Source of the DNA: Mariniflexile gromovii | GTDB taxonomy: Bacteria; Bacteroidota; Bacteroidia; Flavobacteriales; Flavobacteriaceae | Direction: 5' to 3' | DNA: 64,000 nt | Assembly: GCF_017814435.1 (NCBI RefSeq) | Contig: NZ_JAGJCB010000006.1 | Span: 62,001 to 126,000 of the forward strand | In this document: positions 55,733 to 64,000 of the stretch, piece after piece | Numbering within the stretch: the first letter of the stretch is position 1 | Layout: each line of letters opens with the position of its first letter | Program-made: the position numbers and the translations under genes | Notes under the pieces: generated by a model | What the model was told of the DNA's origin: nothing | Seen by the model: the letters and a program-made list of their open reading frames with translations, nothing else | The model's database searches: none

Positions 55733-57208
55733 TTATTCTTCCCTAATCCAAATATGAGTTTCGTCCAATAATTTTTTGTATTCTACGTTCAACAGTTGTT
55801 TCATGTCTTCAAAAAACTCTGGTTTTGTTGAAGATAAATCTTCCGATTCGTGGATGTCGTTCTTCAAATTAAACAACACATAATCTGTTAGTTTTGCATT
55901 TTTTACCAAAGCTTCATTGCCATCATATAAATTATGAAGATTTTCTAACGTTTTACCATCAGCTTCAATTTTTGCCATAATTTTCCAATCGCCTTTTCGC
56001 ATGGCGACTTTATGATCGTTAATAGCATCATAAAACGCCCAAATTAAAGGTTTGCTTCGGTTGAATTCTCCATTACTTAAAAGTGCTTTGAATGATTCCC
56101 CATCCAAATTCCTATTTGGTAACTTAGCTCCTGAAAGTTCTGCGAATGTTGGTAAAAAATCTAAAGCAGATACCACTTTATCTGAAGTTCCCGTAAAGGT
56201 TTCTTTACCAATCCAATTGATGATTCCCGGAACTCTAAAACCAGCTTCGTTGGTCCAAAGTTTCATGCCTCGTAATTCACCCGGAGAACCATATGAATGT
56301 CTTGCTTTATCACCATAGCGCAATAATGTTTCGGGGCCATTATCTGAACTGAAGACGATTAAAGTATTTGTGATGTTATTTTTTTTGAAATATTCCAATA
56401 AACGCCCCACAGCAATATCTACATTTTCAACATTGGCAAAGTATTCCGCCTGTTCTTTGTTTTTTGAAAGTGGCAAATATTTTTGCACCAAATCTTCGGG
56501 TGATGCAATAGGCTCGTGTGGTTCGTGAAAAGTCACTTCTAAAAAAAATGGTTTTTGTCTATCTTGTTTATCCAACCAATTCATGGCTTCATTAACAACA
56601 ATTTGACTGCTATAACCTTCAATTTCACCAACTTCTTCGCCATTACGCACAAAGTTTTTAGGGTTTTTATGGCTTGGAGCTGCATTGTTGTGTGTTGCAA
56701 ACCAGTGGTCGAAACCAAAATCATTAGGCTGTGGTTGCTTATCAGAATTAAATCTAGACGAACAGTGCCATTTACCAACCAAACAAGTAGCATAACCTAC
56801 CGATTTTAATATAGCGGGAATGGTTGCTTCGTGTGCTTGAAGATGTACCAAATCTCTATTATCTTCACTCTTTTTTAATCCGGGAATAAAGTCATAAATA
56901 CCGGCTTTATTCGGACTTCTACCAGTAAGCAATCCTGCGCGAGAAGGTGAACACACTGGCGCTGTAGAATAAAAATTGGAAAGCTTAATTCCTGTTACTG
57001 CCAATTTATCTAGATTTGGTGTTTTGATGATGGGATGACCGAATGATGACAAATCACCATAACCTAAATCGTCGCACAGCAACACCACAATATTAGGTTG
57101 TGTGTTTGAAATCGTAGTTGGCTCTTGTTTTTTAGAAGTTTCATTGCTTTTACAAGAAAAACTTATAACAGCAAGAATCAAAAAAAGATAAACTATTCTA
57201 AAACTCAT
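55733..57208 (-). CDS. S1 sulfatase (CSPSR, arylsulfatase type)
   Basis: 491 residues; lipoprotein signal (VISFSC, Cys 19). Motifs: NIVVLLCDDLGYGDLSSFG (39-57, Asp pair), formylglycine site C-S-P-S-R (86-90) followed by AGLLTGR, LVGKWHCSS, THNNAAPSHKNP, and VFSSDNGPETLLRYG (Asp-Asn). These are the complete catalytic and metal-binding residues of an arylsulfatase-A-like S1 sulfatase. It would release sulfate from the polysaccharide or its oligosaccharides. It is 6 bp downstream of the esterase gene 57215-58036 in the permease-led operon. Confidence 0.93.
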   Translation of the reverse strand: MSFRIVYLFLILAVISFSCKSNETSKKQEPTTISNTQPNIVVLLCDDLGYGDLSSFGHPIIKTPNLDKLAVTGIKLSNFYSTAPVCSPSRAGLLTGRSPNKAGIYDFIPGLKKSEDNRDLVHLQAHEATIPAILKSVGYATCLVGKWHCSSRFNSDKQPQPNDFGFDHWFATHNNAAPSHKNPKNFVRNGEEVGEIEGYSSQIVVNEAMNWLDKQDRQKPFFLEVTFHEPHEPIASPEDLVQKYLPLSKNKEQAEYFANVENVDIAVGRLLEYFKKNNITNTLIVFSSDNGPETLLRYGDKARHSYGSPGELRGMKLWTNEAGFRVPGIINWIGKETFTGTSDKVVSALDFLPTFAELSGAKLPNRNLDGESFKALLSNGEFNRSKPLIWAFYDAINDHKVAMRKGDWKIMAKIEADGKTLENLHNLYDGNEALVKNAKLTDYVLFNLKNDIHESEDLSSTKPEFFEDMKQLLNVEYKKLLDETHIWIREE

Positions 57209-57214
57209 TACTAT

Positions 57215-58036
57215 TTATTCTTTACCTTGATTGAAAAAATCATTAAAAAAAAGCATTTGATATTTTATGGAATTAGACCAATAATTGTTGGTATGCCCTC
57301 CTGGACGCTCTATATAATCATGCGGAATATTGCGTTCTAAAAGCTTTTTATGCAGCCTTACATTGGCGTCATAAAAAAAGTCATCTATCCCACAATCAAA
57401 AAGAAACTTTAAGTTTTTTCCGTTTAATAAATGTACTAAATTAATAACGGTATTATTTTCCCAATTTTCAGGATTATCAGCATAATTGCCCAACCTCTTA
57501 GATATTTCCCATTGCAAAGGAAAAGGTCTAATATCAACACCTCCACTCATACTTGCAGCGATACCCCAAATATCAGGATGTTTAAAAGCTAAATACAAAG
57601 CTCCATGACCACCCATACTGAATCCGGTAATGGCTCTGTTATCTTTATTGAGGGTGGTATTATACTTTTCATCAATTTCTGTAACCAACTCTTTTGAAAT
57701 GTATGTTTCATATTTCATACTTTCATCCACAGGGCTATCAAAATACCAACTGAATTTATCTCCGTCAGGGCATACCAAAATTACATTGTACAAATCCGCA
57801 TATTTTTTTATTTTCGGAGCTTTACCTAACCAAGCTTTATAATCTCCATAAGCTCCATGTAACAAATAGACCACCGAATACTTTTTTCCCTTTTCAGGAT
57901 ACGAATCTGGTGTAATAACCAAATTTTTTATGGTCTTATCCATAGATTTACTATACACCAAAAGCGTATCTACATTTGATGCAAATACGCTAACGGTAAA
58001 AAGGTAGGTTATTATTAATCCTAATATTTTTTTCAT
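57215..58036 (-). CDS. Esterase D-like alpha/beta hydrolase
   Basis: 273 residues, Sec signal (1-19, VFAS). Esterase/S-formylglutathione-hydrolase-like fold: YLLHGAYGDYKAW (57-69), VCPDGDKFSWYFDSP, nucleophile elbow GFSMGGHGAL (Ser 140), Asp in DCGIDDFFY and His in GGHTNNYW. Secreted forms act as acetyl or feruloyl esterases (CE1-like). It sits between the MFS permease gene (3 bp) and a sulfatase (6 bp). The fourth alpha/beta-hydrolase esterase of the window by fold, but from a different branch than the BD-FAE type. Confidence 0.9.
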   Translation of the reverse strand: MKKILGLIITYLFTVSVFASNVDTLLVYSKSMDKTIKNLVITPDSYPEKGKKYSVVYLLHGAYGDYKAWLGKAPKIKKYADLYNVILVCPDGDKFSWYFDSPVDESMKYETYISKELVTEIDEKYNTTLNKDNRAITGFSMGGHGALYLAFKHPDIWGIAASMSGGVDIRPFPLQWEISKRLGNYADNPENWENNTVINLVHLLNGKNLKFLFDCGIDDFFYDANVRLHKKLLERNIPHDYIERPGGHTNNYWSNSIKYQMLFFNDFFNQGKE

Positions 58037-58039
58037 GAA

Positions 58040-59365
58040 TTACTTTTTCAAAATAATATCTTCTAATTCTTCTAATGTTTTTCCTTTTGTTTCAGGCATC
58101 ATAAAGGCAACAAATAATAGTTGTAATACCATCATTCCTGTAAATACTAAAAATACAACACCTGGTCCAATCATGGGATGACTGAATAAAAACGGAATTA
58201 ACGATGGAATAATGGCCGCTAAAACCCAATGCGTTGAACTACCAAAAGCTTGTCCAGAAGCACGTAAATGATTCGGGAATATTTCAGAAATAAACACCCA
58301 AATTACGGCACCTTGACCAATAGCATGTGCTGCAATAAACAAAAACAAGAAAACAGGCACTGCCATTCCTGTCCAGCCTAAAAAAAACGCTGCAGATACT
58401 AAGCCTAAAGAAACTATATATCCTATGGAACCAATATACATCAATGTTTTTCTTCCTAATTTATCAATTAGAAAAACACCAAGCAATGTAAAAATAAGGT
58501 TGGTTACACCAATACCGATACTACTTAATAAGGCGGTACTTTCTCCCAAACCAGCTTCTTCAAAAATTCGAGGAGCATAATATAAAAATGCGTTGATACC
58601 TGAAAATTGATTAAAAAACGCTATTAAAAATGCCAACATTAAAGGAAATCTGTATTTTTTAATGAAAATAGTTTCAGACTTATCACTTTTATCAGAATGC
58701 GCATTGTATTCATGTATCAATGCATCGATATTCGCATTTGGCTCAATAATTTTTAATACGTCTCTTGCTTCTGTTTCTCTGCCCTGAGATAATAACCATC
58801 TTGGACTTTTTGGAACTTTCAAAGCAAATAAAATATATAAAACTGCTGGGATAGCTTCAACTCCTAACATCCAACGCCATGCGTTTTCACCTATTCCACT
58901 TAATAAATAATTGGACAAAAAGGCAATCATAATACCAAAAACAATATTGAACTGATACATGGCTACTAAACGTCCTCTGTCTTTTGCAGGTGCAATTTCC
59001 GAGATATATGCAGGAGCTGCTATCGTTGATGCCCCAACACCTAAACCACCTATAAAACGAGCAAAAGCAAACACAAGAGGATCATTAGCGAAAGCGGAAC
59101 CTATCGCAGAAACCGCAAATAAAACCCCAATAACAATTAAGGTGTTTTTTCGCCCATATTTATTTGTTGGAAAACCACCAAATATGGCACCAACGACTGT
59201 GCCCCATAGAGCTGCTCCCATAACTACCCAACCATGAAAAGAATCGGATGATTCCCAAATTGCCTGAAGTTTTTTATCGGCTCCAGATATAACAACTACG
59301 TCAAATCCGAATAAAAATCCAGCAAGTGCAGCTGTGATAGACCATAAAAGAATTTTTTTGTTCAT
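58040..59365 (-). CDS. MFS sugar transporter (sugar porter family)
   Basis: 441 residues with 12 hydrophobic segments. Sugar-porter signatures: GFLFGFDVVVISG in helix 1, GGFPTNKYGRKNTL (loop 2-3), FIGGLGVGASTIAAPAYISEIAP (helix 4 to loop 4-5), VPKSPRWLLSQGRE (loop 6-7), NQFSGINAFLYYAP in helix 7, DKLGRKTLMYIG, and PETKGKTLEELE at the end. Close in layout to proton-coupled XylE-type xylose/glucose carriers, located in the inner membrane. It would bring in a monosaccharide released in the periplasm, perhaps xylose or fucose. First gene after operator copy 5 (leader about 75 nt). Confidence 0.93.
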   Translation of the reverse strand: MNKKILLWSITAALAGFLFGFDVVVISGADKKLQAIWESSDSFHGWVVMGAALWGTVVGAIFGGFPTNKYGRKNTLIVIGVLFAVSAIGSAFANDPLVFAFARFIGGLGVGASTIAAPAYISEIAPAKDRGRLVAMYQFNIVFGIMIAFLSNYLLSGIGENAWRWMLGVEAIPAVLYILFALKVPKSPRWLLSQGRETEARDVLKIIEPNANIDALIHEYNAHSDKSDKSETIFIKKYRFPLMLAFLIAFFNQFSGINAFLYYAPRIFEEAGLGESTALLSSIGIGVTNLIFTLLGVFLIDKLGRKTLMYIGSIGYIVSLGLVSAAFFLGWTGMAVPVFLFLFIAAHAIGQGAVIWVFISEIFPNHLRASGQAFGSSTHWVLAAIIPSLIPFLFSHPMIGPGVVFLVFTGMMVLQLLFVAFMMPETKGKTLEELEDIILKK

Positions 59366-59446
59366 TTTTATATGTTTGTTTAAATAGTTTGTATTGTTTT
59401 TTTTTATTAATATTTATGTTTAAAATTTTACCATATTATCCAAAAA

Positions 59447-59506
59447 CAATAATAGTCAGATAAAATAAAAACTTGTATAATTTATGATTCAGAATATATA
59501 AACTAT
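59447..59506 (-). promoter_or_regulatory. Promoter/operator copy 5 (upstream of MFS permease operon)
   Basis: Coding direction: ATAGTTTATA (59506-59497), spacer TATTCTGAATC, ATAAATTATA (59485-59476), then -7-like TATTATTG (59454-59447) 22 nt after the operator. Same 21-bp period and spacer TGA as the other copies. The rest of the gap (59366-59446 and 59507-59589) shows nothing else I can name. Confidence 0.8.
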
Positions 59507-59589
59507 TGCCTATTTAGTAGGCAAACCGCTTTATATTGGTGTTTTAAGCTGAAGTATTGAAAGAAAACAAAATTGAATTCTATATTTTA

Positions 59590-60699
59590 TTACTTTAAAG
59601 GAATCACCATATTCCAAGTTTTAGTTCCGTTTCCAAAACCTCCGGGACCATCCATGGTAGCGAAAAAGATGTGGGTAGGTTTCCCCTTTTCAACAAAAAC
59701 GAAAGGTCGTTCTAACTGCCCTTGCTTAATAGTTTTCCCATTATCCCATTTAACGGTTTTGGTATATGCTTTTGGATTTTCATCAACTATCCAATTTATG
59801 CCGTCTTTAGAATGCGCTAACAAACCATCACCTGCACCTCCAGTAATAGCACCTCGTTGATCTTTAGCCACCATATGAAAACCAGTATCATCACTCCATA
59901 AATGTGGGTCTTCAACTTCTCCAAAATGTTCTAAAGAAAACAATGGTTTATCTCCAATCACGGTATATTTTCCATCGTAAGATGGTGCCGTTGCCACCCC
60001 AATGCTCATGTCGCTATTTGAGATACCATCTTCTTTATATGAACGCCCTTTGAATAACAAAACTACCGAACCGTCCTCTTTAATTAAGGGTGAAGGGTTT
60101 GAAGTTAAAAAACTATAATATGAATTTGGTTTTACATCTAAAATAGGTGCATCTAAGCGTTTCCATGGACCATACGGACTTTTGGAAGTCGCAATACCAA
60201 CACGCTTGCCCCAACGCGCAGCAATACACCATTTGCTATTCAAATCAAATGCCGAAACATTTTCGTTGGTAACTTCTTCAAACGGATGGGTAGACCCCAT
60301 GTAGTACAAAATATAAGTATCTTTATATTTTACGATTTTTGGGTTGTGGCAGGACCTACCATCCCAAAACTGTGCGCCTCTTGCGCCTAAGGCTACATCT
60401 TGGTATTTATAAGGACCTTCAGGTGTATCCGAAACGGCATGCACAATTTCTGAAGCAACCATCCACCCAGGGTGAAACGGTAGAAAATTTGGCCACCTAG
60501 ATGCATACATATGGTATTTACCATCTTCACCTTTTATTACGGAGCTTCCCCATACCCAATAATCATCCATTTGTAAGCCACCGTTTACGGGAGCTTCTTT
60601 TAAATTGTTGAAAATTTGGTTTTGGGCACTACAAGACGTACTAAATAAAATTACTAAAACTATTAAAAGTCGCATTAAGTTTTTCATGTGCTTATACAA
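59590..60699 (-). CDS. GH43/GH117-like five-bladed propeller glycosidase
   Basis: 369 residues in the open frame; the better start is the internal Met at residue 5 (60687), giving a lipoprotein signal ending LFSTSC. The propeller is shown by repeated blades: MDDYWVWGSSVIKGEDGKYHMYASRW, GRSCHNPKIVKYKDTYILYYMG, FLTSNPSPLIKEDGSVVLLF, GEVEDPHLWSDDTGFHMVAKD, and HSKDGINW. Acids in DDYWVWGS, HNPK and EVEDPH are at the places of GH43/GH117-like active sites. The exact family and sugar are not certain. It follows a GH95-type enzyme by 38 bp and precedes operator copy 5. Confidence 0.82.
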   Translation of the reverse strand: MYKHMKNLMRLLIVLVILFSTSCSAQNQIFNNLKEAPVNGGLQMDDYWVWGSSVIKGEDGKYHMYASRWPNFLPFHPGWMVASEIVHAVSDTPEGPYKYQDVALGARGAQFWDGRSCHNPKIVKYKDTYILYYMGSTHPFEEVTNENVSAFDLNSKWCIAARWGKRVGIATSKSPYGPWKRLDAPILDVKPNSYYSFLTSNPSPLIKEDGSVVLLFKGRSYKEDGISNSDMSIGVATAPSYDGKYTVIGDKPLFSLEHFGEVEDPHLWSDDTGFHMVAKDQRGAITGGAGDGLLAHSKDGINWIVDENPKAYTKTVKWDNGKTIKQGQLERPFVFVEKGKPTHIFFATMDGPGGFGNGTKTWNMVIPLK

Positions 60700-60737
60700 A
60701 CTAGTTGTTGTTTTTAAGGTGAATTAGGTTTTCAGAT

Positions 60738-63047
60738 TTACTTTTTATATTTGAATTCTGGCACCGTGTACTCCATTCTATATTTTAAACTCTTACCCTT
60801 TTTCACACCATATTGATTGATTTCAGATTTAGAATGCATTATGGGTATGATGCTTATATCTTTTAATCTCTGGTTGGAAGCCAAAACTATGGTTTCCCCT
60901 TTTTTTAAATCTATAGCAAATTCGTTTTCTGAAATTTTTTCTATTTTAATTTTTGTTCCTTCACTTATTTGATAAGCTTCCTCCCAATCTGGAACTTTTA
61001 TAACACAAGGTTTACCTACTAAACTTGTAACAGAAACCCATTGTGTTTGTTTTTCTTGTCTATTTGCACTTACTAAAAACCCACCACTTGCTCTTAAATT
61101 TTTAAAAGAAGCTCTATCCCAAGAATCTGGTATTGCGGGAAACACTCGTATTTTATCTCCCCAACTTTGCAACTGAAGTTCCATGACGGAAGCTGCAGCA
61201 CTCAATGGTGTTTCTATAACTGGGTTTTTTCCATCACCTTCCATATAAAAAGTATTGGCCAATAATAAAGCGGTACCAATTTTACCATCTAAAAAACTTT
61301 GCAACAATCCATTGGCATCATTTCCTCTACCTAATGCAGCATATAAGGATGCTGCCCCAGTATATGAATAACCAACAAGTCCTTTACCATTTTCAATTTT
61401 ATGCCAATGCACTACAGATTTATCAACCAATTCTCGATCTTTTTCAGAATCAGGATTCAATTGAAACAAAGGGTATAAAGCCAATAAATGTGAATAATGC
61501 CTGTGTGATATATCAACTGGTTGGTTACTCCCTATCATCAATCCATTTTCATCTACAGGGTAATCTATCAAGTCTTTTAACGTTTCTTTCCATTGGTCAA
61601 TCTCGGTAGCAGCAGTATTAAAACGTGTATTCGACTCTATCAAGGCATTTAGCAACCAACGTAAAATAGCTAAATTATAATTGGTGTTAGGGAAGGATTT
61701 GAATCCCATATATTCTGGAGAACCCATGGGGCTCAACTCAATTTTACCTTCAGAATTACGAACCATTTTTTGTTTATAGCGCTCCAGAATCTCTTTTGCC
61801 TTTGGCACCCATTTATTTTGAATGGCCTCATCATCGCCTTTATATTTAAAATACAACCAATAATTATGGGTTGCCCAAGCAAAATCGCCTAGATTACTAC
61901 CACTTTTATTTTCAATCATATAATCAAAATGATCATCAATTAAGTTGATAAAGTTTTCTGCTATATCTAAATGATTACTTGTATTGAAAGGCCAATATGT
62001 TAACTGAACATTTAAATTCCACCATAAACTTGGCCACCCCGTATTTTTATAAAACGGACCCATTAAATCTAAAGCAGGACCATCAGCACGAGAACACGTA
62101 GCCATTTTGTAAATTTGAATCCAATAAAAAGATTCCATTTTAGCATCTGGCATTGTTATAAATGACTTTTGATAGTAGTTATGCCACCAGTTTCTATGGG
62201 CCGACTCTATGTTTTTTAAGGTTGCTGCTTTCGCATCATTAATGGTTTTAATAGCTACTTTTTCTGAAACATCAGCTTTAGGAACCTCATTTGCTATTGA
62301 AACATATAATGTAGAATTATTTTCTGATGTTTTGTTCTCTGTCCATGCCGTTGCATAGTCGCCACCTGCCAATAAAGGCTGCGTACAAATTGAAATACCT
62401 TTCTCAGACTTTACTATTGGGTTAGGGTTTGGTTTATAGTTTAATGTATGTGGATGATCAGGCTTTGCATACACACGAGGGGTTATCGGATTTCCTGCCA
62501 TCCACTCCCATCTATACGATAACTTTTTATTCTGTTTCTTTTCTGTTGAATGAATTTCTATCACATTCATCATGCGATCATAAGGTGTGAAGGCACGAAA
62601 CGTAATTTCACCTAAATCTGTATAAATAGTCCCTCTTACTTCAGCATTCCATAAATCTTGTCGAATAGATGCTGATTGAATTTTACCAACGGGATACAAT
62701 GCCATTCTTCCAACATCCAATCGAGAAAAGTCATACAAACCAGTTCCTTTTACGCCCATAGAAGTCTTTTTATCGGGTGCACCTCTGTGGTCGGTAACAT
62801 CTTGACGTCCCATATGAAAATCTATACGATTGTCTTCCATAGTGGCATAAATCATCATTCCCACTTGACCATTACCTGTAAATGCACCTTCGTTCCATTG
62901 CAAAGGAATTTCTTCCCAAATCAAATCGTGCTGTGCCATAAAATTAGGCCAATCAATCTTGTTGGATTCTTGACCATTTACAGTAACGACCACACCAATA
63001 AAGATTATAAAAAAGATACTTTTTAAAAAACTGTTATTTTTCATCAT
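60738..63047 (-). CDS. GH95-type enzyme, divergent clade, paralogue 1
   Basis: 769 residues, Sec signal (1-25, VNGQ). Paralogue of 53080-55422 over its entire length, with near-identical blocks: NFMAQHDLIWEE, NEGAFTGNGQVGMMIYA, DFHMGRQDVTDH, WWNLNVQLTYWPFNTSNH, ISHRHYSHLLALYPLFQL, VVHWHKIE. The region equivalent to the classical GH95 catalytic Asp reads NPVIETPLSAAAS (Glu). Duplication within the locus suggests two related but distinct fucosyl or galactosyl linkages. It lies 43 bp after the GH29 gene and 38 bp before the propeller enzyme. Confidence 0.86.
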   Translation of the reverse strand: MMKNNSFLKSIFFIIFIGVVVTVNGQESNKIDWPNFMAQHDLIWEEIPLQWNEGAFTGNGQVGMMIYATMEDNRIDFHMGRQDVTDHRGAPDKKTSMGVKGTGLYDFSRLDVGRMALYPVGKIQSASIRQDLWNAEVRGTIYTDLGEITFRAFTPYDRMMNVIEIHSTEKKQNKKLSYRWEWMAGNPITPRVYAKPDHPHTLNYKPNPNPIVKSEKGISICTQPLLAGGDYATAWTENKTSENNSTLYVSIANEVPKADVSEKVAIKTINDAKAATLKNIESAHRNWWHNYYQKSFITMPDAKMESFYWIQIYKMATCSRADGPALDLMGPFYKNTGWPSLWWNLNVQLTYWPFNTSNHLDIAENFINLIDDHFDYMIENKSGSNLGDFAWATHNYWLYFKYKGDDEAIQNKWVPKAKEILERYKQKMVRNSEGKIELSPMGSPEYMGFKSFPNTNYNLAILRWLLNALIESNTRFNTAATEIDQWKETLKDLIDYPVDENGLMIGSNQPVDISHRHYSHLLALYPLFQLNPDSEKDRELVDKSVVHWHKIENGKGLVGYSYTGAASLYAALGRGNDANGLLQSFLDGKIGTALLLANTFYMEGDGKNPVIETPLSAAASVMELQLQSWGDKIRVFPAIPDSWDRASFKNLRASGGFLVSANRQEKQTQWVSVTSLVGKPCVIKVPDWEEAYQISEGTKIKIEKISENEFAIDLKKGETIVLASNQRLKDISIIPIMHSKSEINQYGVKKGKSLKYRMEYTVPEFKYKK

Positions 63048-63090
63048 TAAAATGTTGATTTTATAAATATTATAATTGTACTTAAATTTT

Positions 63091-64000
63091 TTAATTCTGT
63101 TTTAATGTTACTTCTTTCAAATTAATAGTATGCCATTTTCCAGCTACGGGCATTAAAGAGAACTCATATTTACCAGCTTTATCAATATTGAAATCACCTA
63201 ACTCTACGGATTTAAAGCGTTTTAAATTTTCGCCACTTGCAGGAATTTTTACGGTTTTTGATTGTCCATTTAGGGTCACCATTATTTCAGTTTCCTTATT
63301 TCCAGAATAGCCTGCAACAACGTTTAAACTGCCTGGTTTATCAACTTCAAATGACCAATAAACACGTGCTGTTTCGCTGTCCCAACTTCCTACGCAATCT
63401 AAATGATCATCATATTGTGCACCGGGACCTTGTAAGTTTTCATATTGTGCTCTAACCGCTGGCAAGGTTACAATACCTGTTTCATCTTGACCCAGAGGTT
63501 TTTGAGGCAAGGCGTTGGGCATTTCCTTTAATTTTAAAACAATTACAGGTACTACGCTATCTGGTGCTTCACCGGTTAATTGCACTTGAATACCATCTTC
63601 AAAAGCATTGGTTTTAAACGTTCTTTTTTTATTAGCAAGTAAATAACAGGCTTCTACATTATTTTTAAGTCTTATTGGTAAGGAAGCGCCATCTTTCCAA
63701 TCGTAAACATGTAGATATAACAAACCTTTATTGTCAACGGTTTTCATGGTAATTCTACCCCACTCTGGAATATTGCTGGTTGGGCTTGCCTGCGTGCCGT
63801 AAATAGCTTCACTGTTTTCACGCATCCAGCCTCCAATAGCTTTTAAACGCTCGGTAGCTTCTGTTCTTAAAGTACCCTCACGTGTTGGACTCACATTCAA
63901 TAAGAAGTTACCTCCTTTACTACTTTGGTCAATTAAGTCGCGGATTAAAGTTTGAACCGAGTTAAAATTGTTATCATCGCTACGGTATCCCCAACTTCCA
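63091..64000 (-). CDS. GH29 alpha-L-fucosidase, partial (5' end outside window)
   Basis: The reading frame is open to the window edge at 64000, beyond the first internal Met at 63900. The translated edge reads GSWGYRSDDNNF, then LIDQSSKGGNFLLNVSPTREG, the late barrel signature of GH29. After it come a beta-sandwich (IPEWGRITMK, YLHVYDWKDG, PVIVLKLKEMP) and an extra C-terminal domain of ~115 residues (ARVYWSFEVDKPGSLNVVAGYSG ... INLKEVTLKQN), carbohydrate-binding-like by its strands. The other GH29 in this window lacks this last domain. The nucleophile lies upstream, outside the sequence given. It leads into the GH95-type gene. Confidence 0.9.
   Translation of the reverse strand, partial: GSWGYRSDDNNFNSVQTLIRDLIDQSSKGGNFLLNVSPTREGTLRTEATERLKAIGGWMRENSEAIYGTQASPTSNIPEWGRITMKTVDNKGLLYLHVYDWKDGASLPIRLKNNVEACYLLANKKRTFKTNAFEDGIQVQLTGEAPDSVVPVIVLKLKEMPNALPQKPLGQDETGIVTLPAVRAQYENLQGPGAQYDDHLDCVGSWDSETARVYWSFEVDKPGSLNVVAGYSGNKETEIMVTLNGQSKTVKIPASGENLKRFKSVELGDFNIDKAGKYEFSLMPVAGKWHTINLKEVTLKQN

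Overview
The window looks like chromosomal DNA of a marine member of the Bacteroidota, most likely Flavobacteriaceae. It is AT-rich. Almost every protein starts with a Sec signal peptide ending in AQ or a lipoprotein signal peptide ending in C-S/C-K. Bacteroidota-type -7 boxes (TAnnTTTG-like) can be seen, and the enzyme repertoire is that of a polysaccharide utilisation locus (PUL). Every gene I accept lies on the minus strand, so transcription runs from high to low coordinates. I see no SusC/SusD pair, no regulator gene and no tRNA or rRNA; the uptake pair and regulator must lie outside, if they belong to this locus.

Layout in transcription order. (1) 64000-59590: a GH29 fucosidase (cut by the window edge), a GH95-type enzyme and a GH43/GH117-like propeller. 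(2) 59506-37848: a promoter/operator, then a sugar-porter MFS permease, an esterase, a sulfatase, a short ORF, a second GH95-type enzyme, a GH97, a sulfatase, two large heparinase-II/III-like lyases, an esterase, a GH141 with a PDZ domain, a GH29, a palindromic repeat element, and an SGNH esterase followed by a terminator. (3) 37823-33914: a sulfatase, then an operator, a third lyase and a strong terminator. (4) 33834-23307: an operator, a tiny membrane ORF, a kelch protein, two more lyases, an inserted pair of CarboxypepD_reg-like genes flanked by inverted repeats, an esterase and a beta-helix protein. (5) 23099-8459: an operator, a classical GH95 interrupted by one TGA, an esterase, a gene remnant, an unassigned TIM-barrel-like enzyme, a double-domain esterase, a GH172 (DUF2961), a sialate-O-acetylesterase-like protein, a sulfatase, and a chimeric GH31/sulfatase pseudogene ending at a hairpin. 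(6) 8457-1: an operator, a PA14-containing GH31, a GH28-like protein, a GH43, a small remnant, and two further beta-helix paralogues, the last cut by the window edge.

Together the enzymes suggest depolymerisation of a sulfated, acetylated, fucose-containing polysaccharide that also carries uronic acid and xylose, such as the fucose-containing sulfated polysaccharides of brown algae or diatoms. Lyases would cut uronic-acid linkages, sulfatases and esterases would strip substituents, and GH29/GH95/GH141, GH31, GH43, GH28, GH97 and GH172 enzymes would trim sugars. The MFS permease would import the monosaccharide. The substrate is an inference from families, not something the sequence shows directly.

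The most striking signal outside the genes is one operator-like sequence in five promoter regions: two ATARTTTATA half-sites in the coding direction, 21 bp apart, with an invariant TGA at the same place in the spacer. In four of the five a -7-like box follows at a nearly fixed distance. This makes the cluster look like a single regulon. The window also carries many scars of gene birth and loss: a chimeric pseudogene, an in-frame stop, gene-tail remnants, a likely cassette insertion and shuffled domains.
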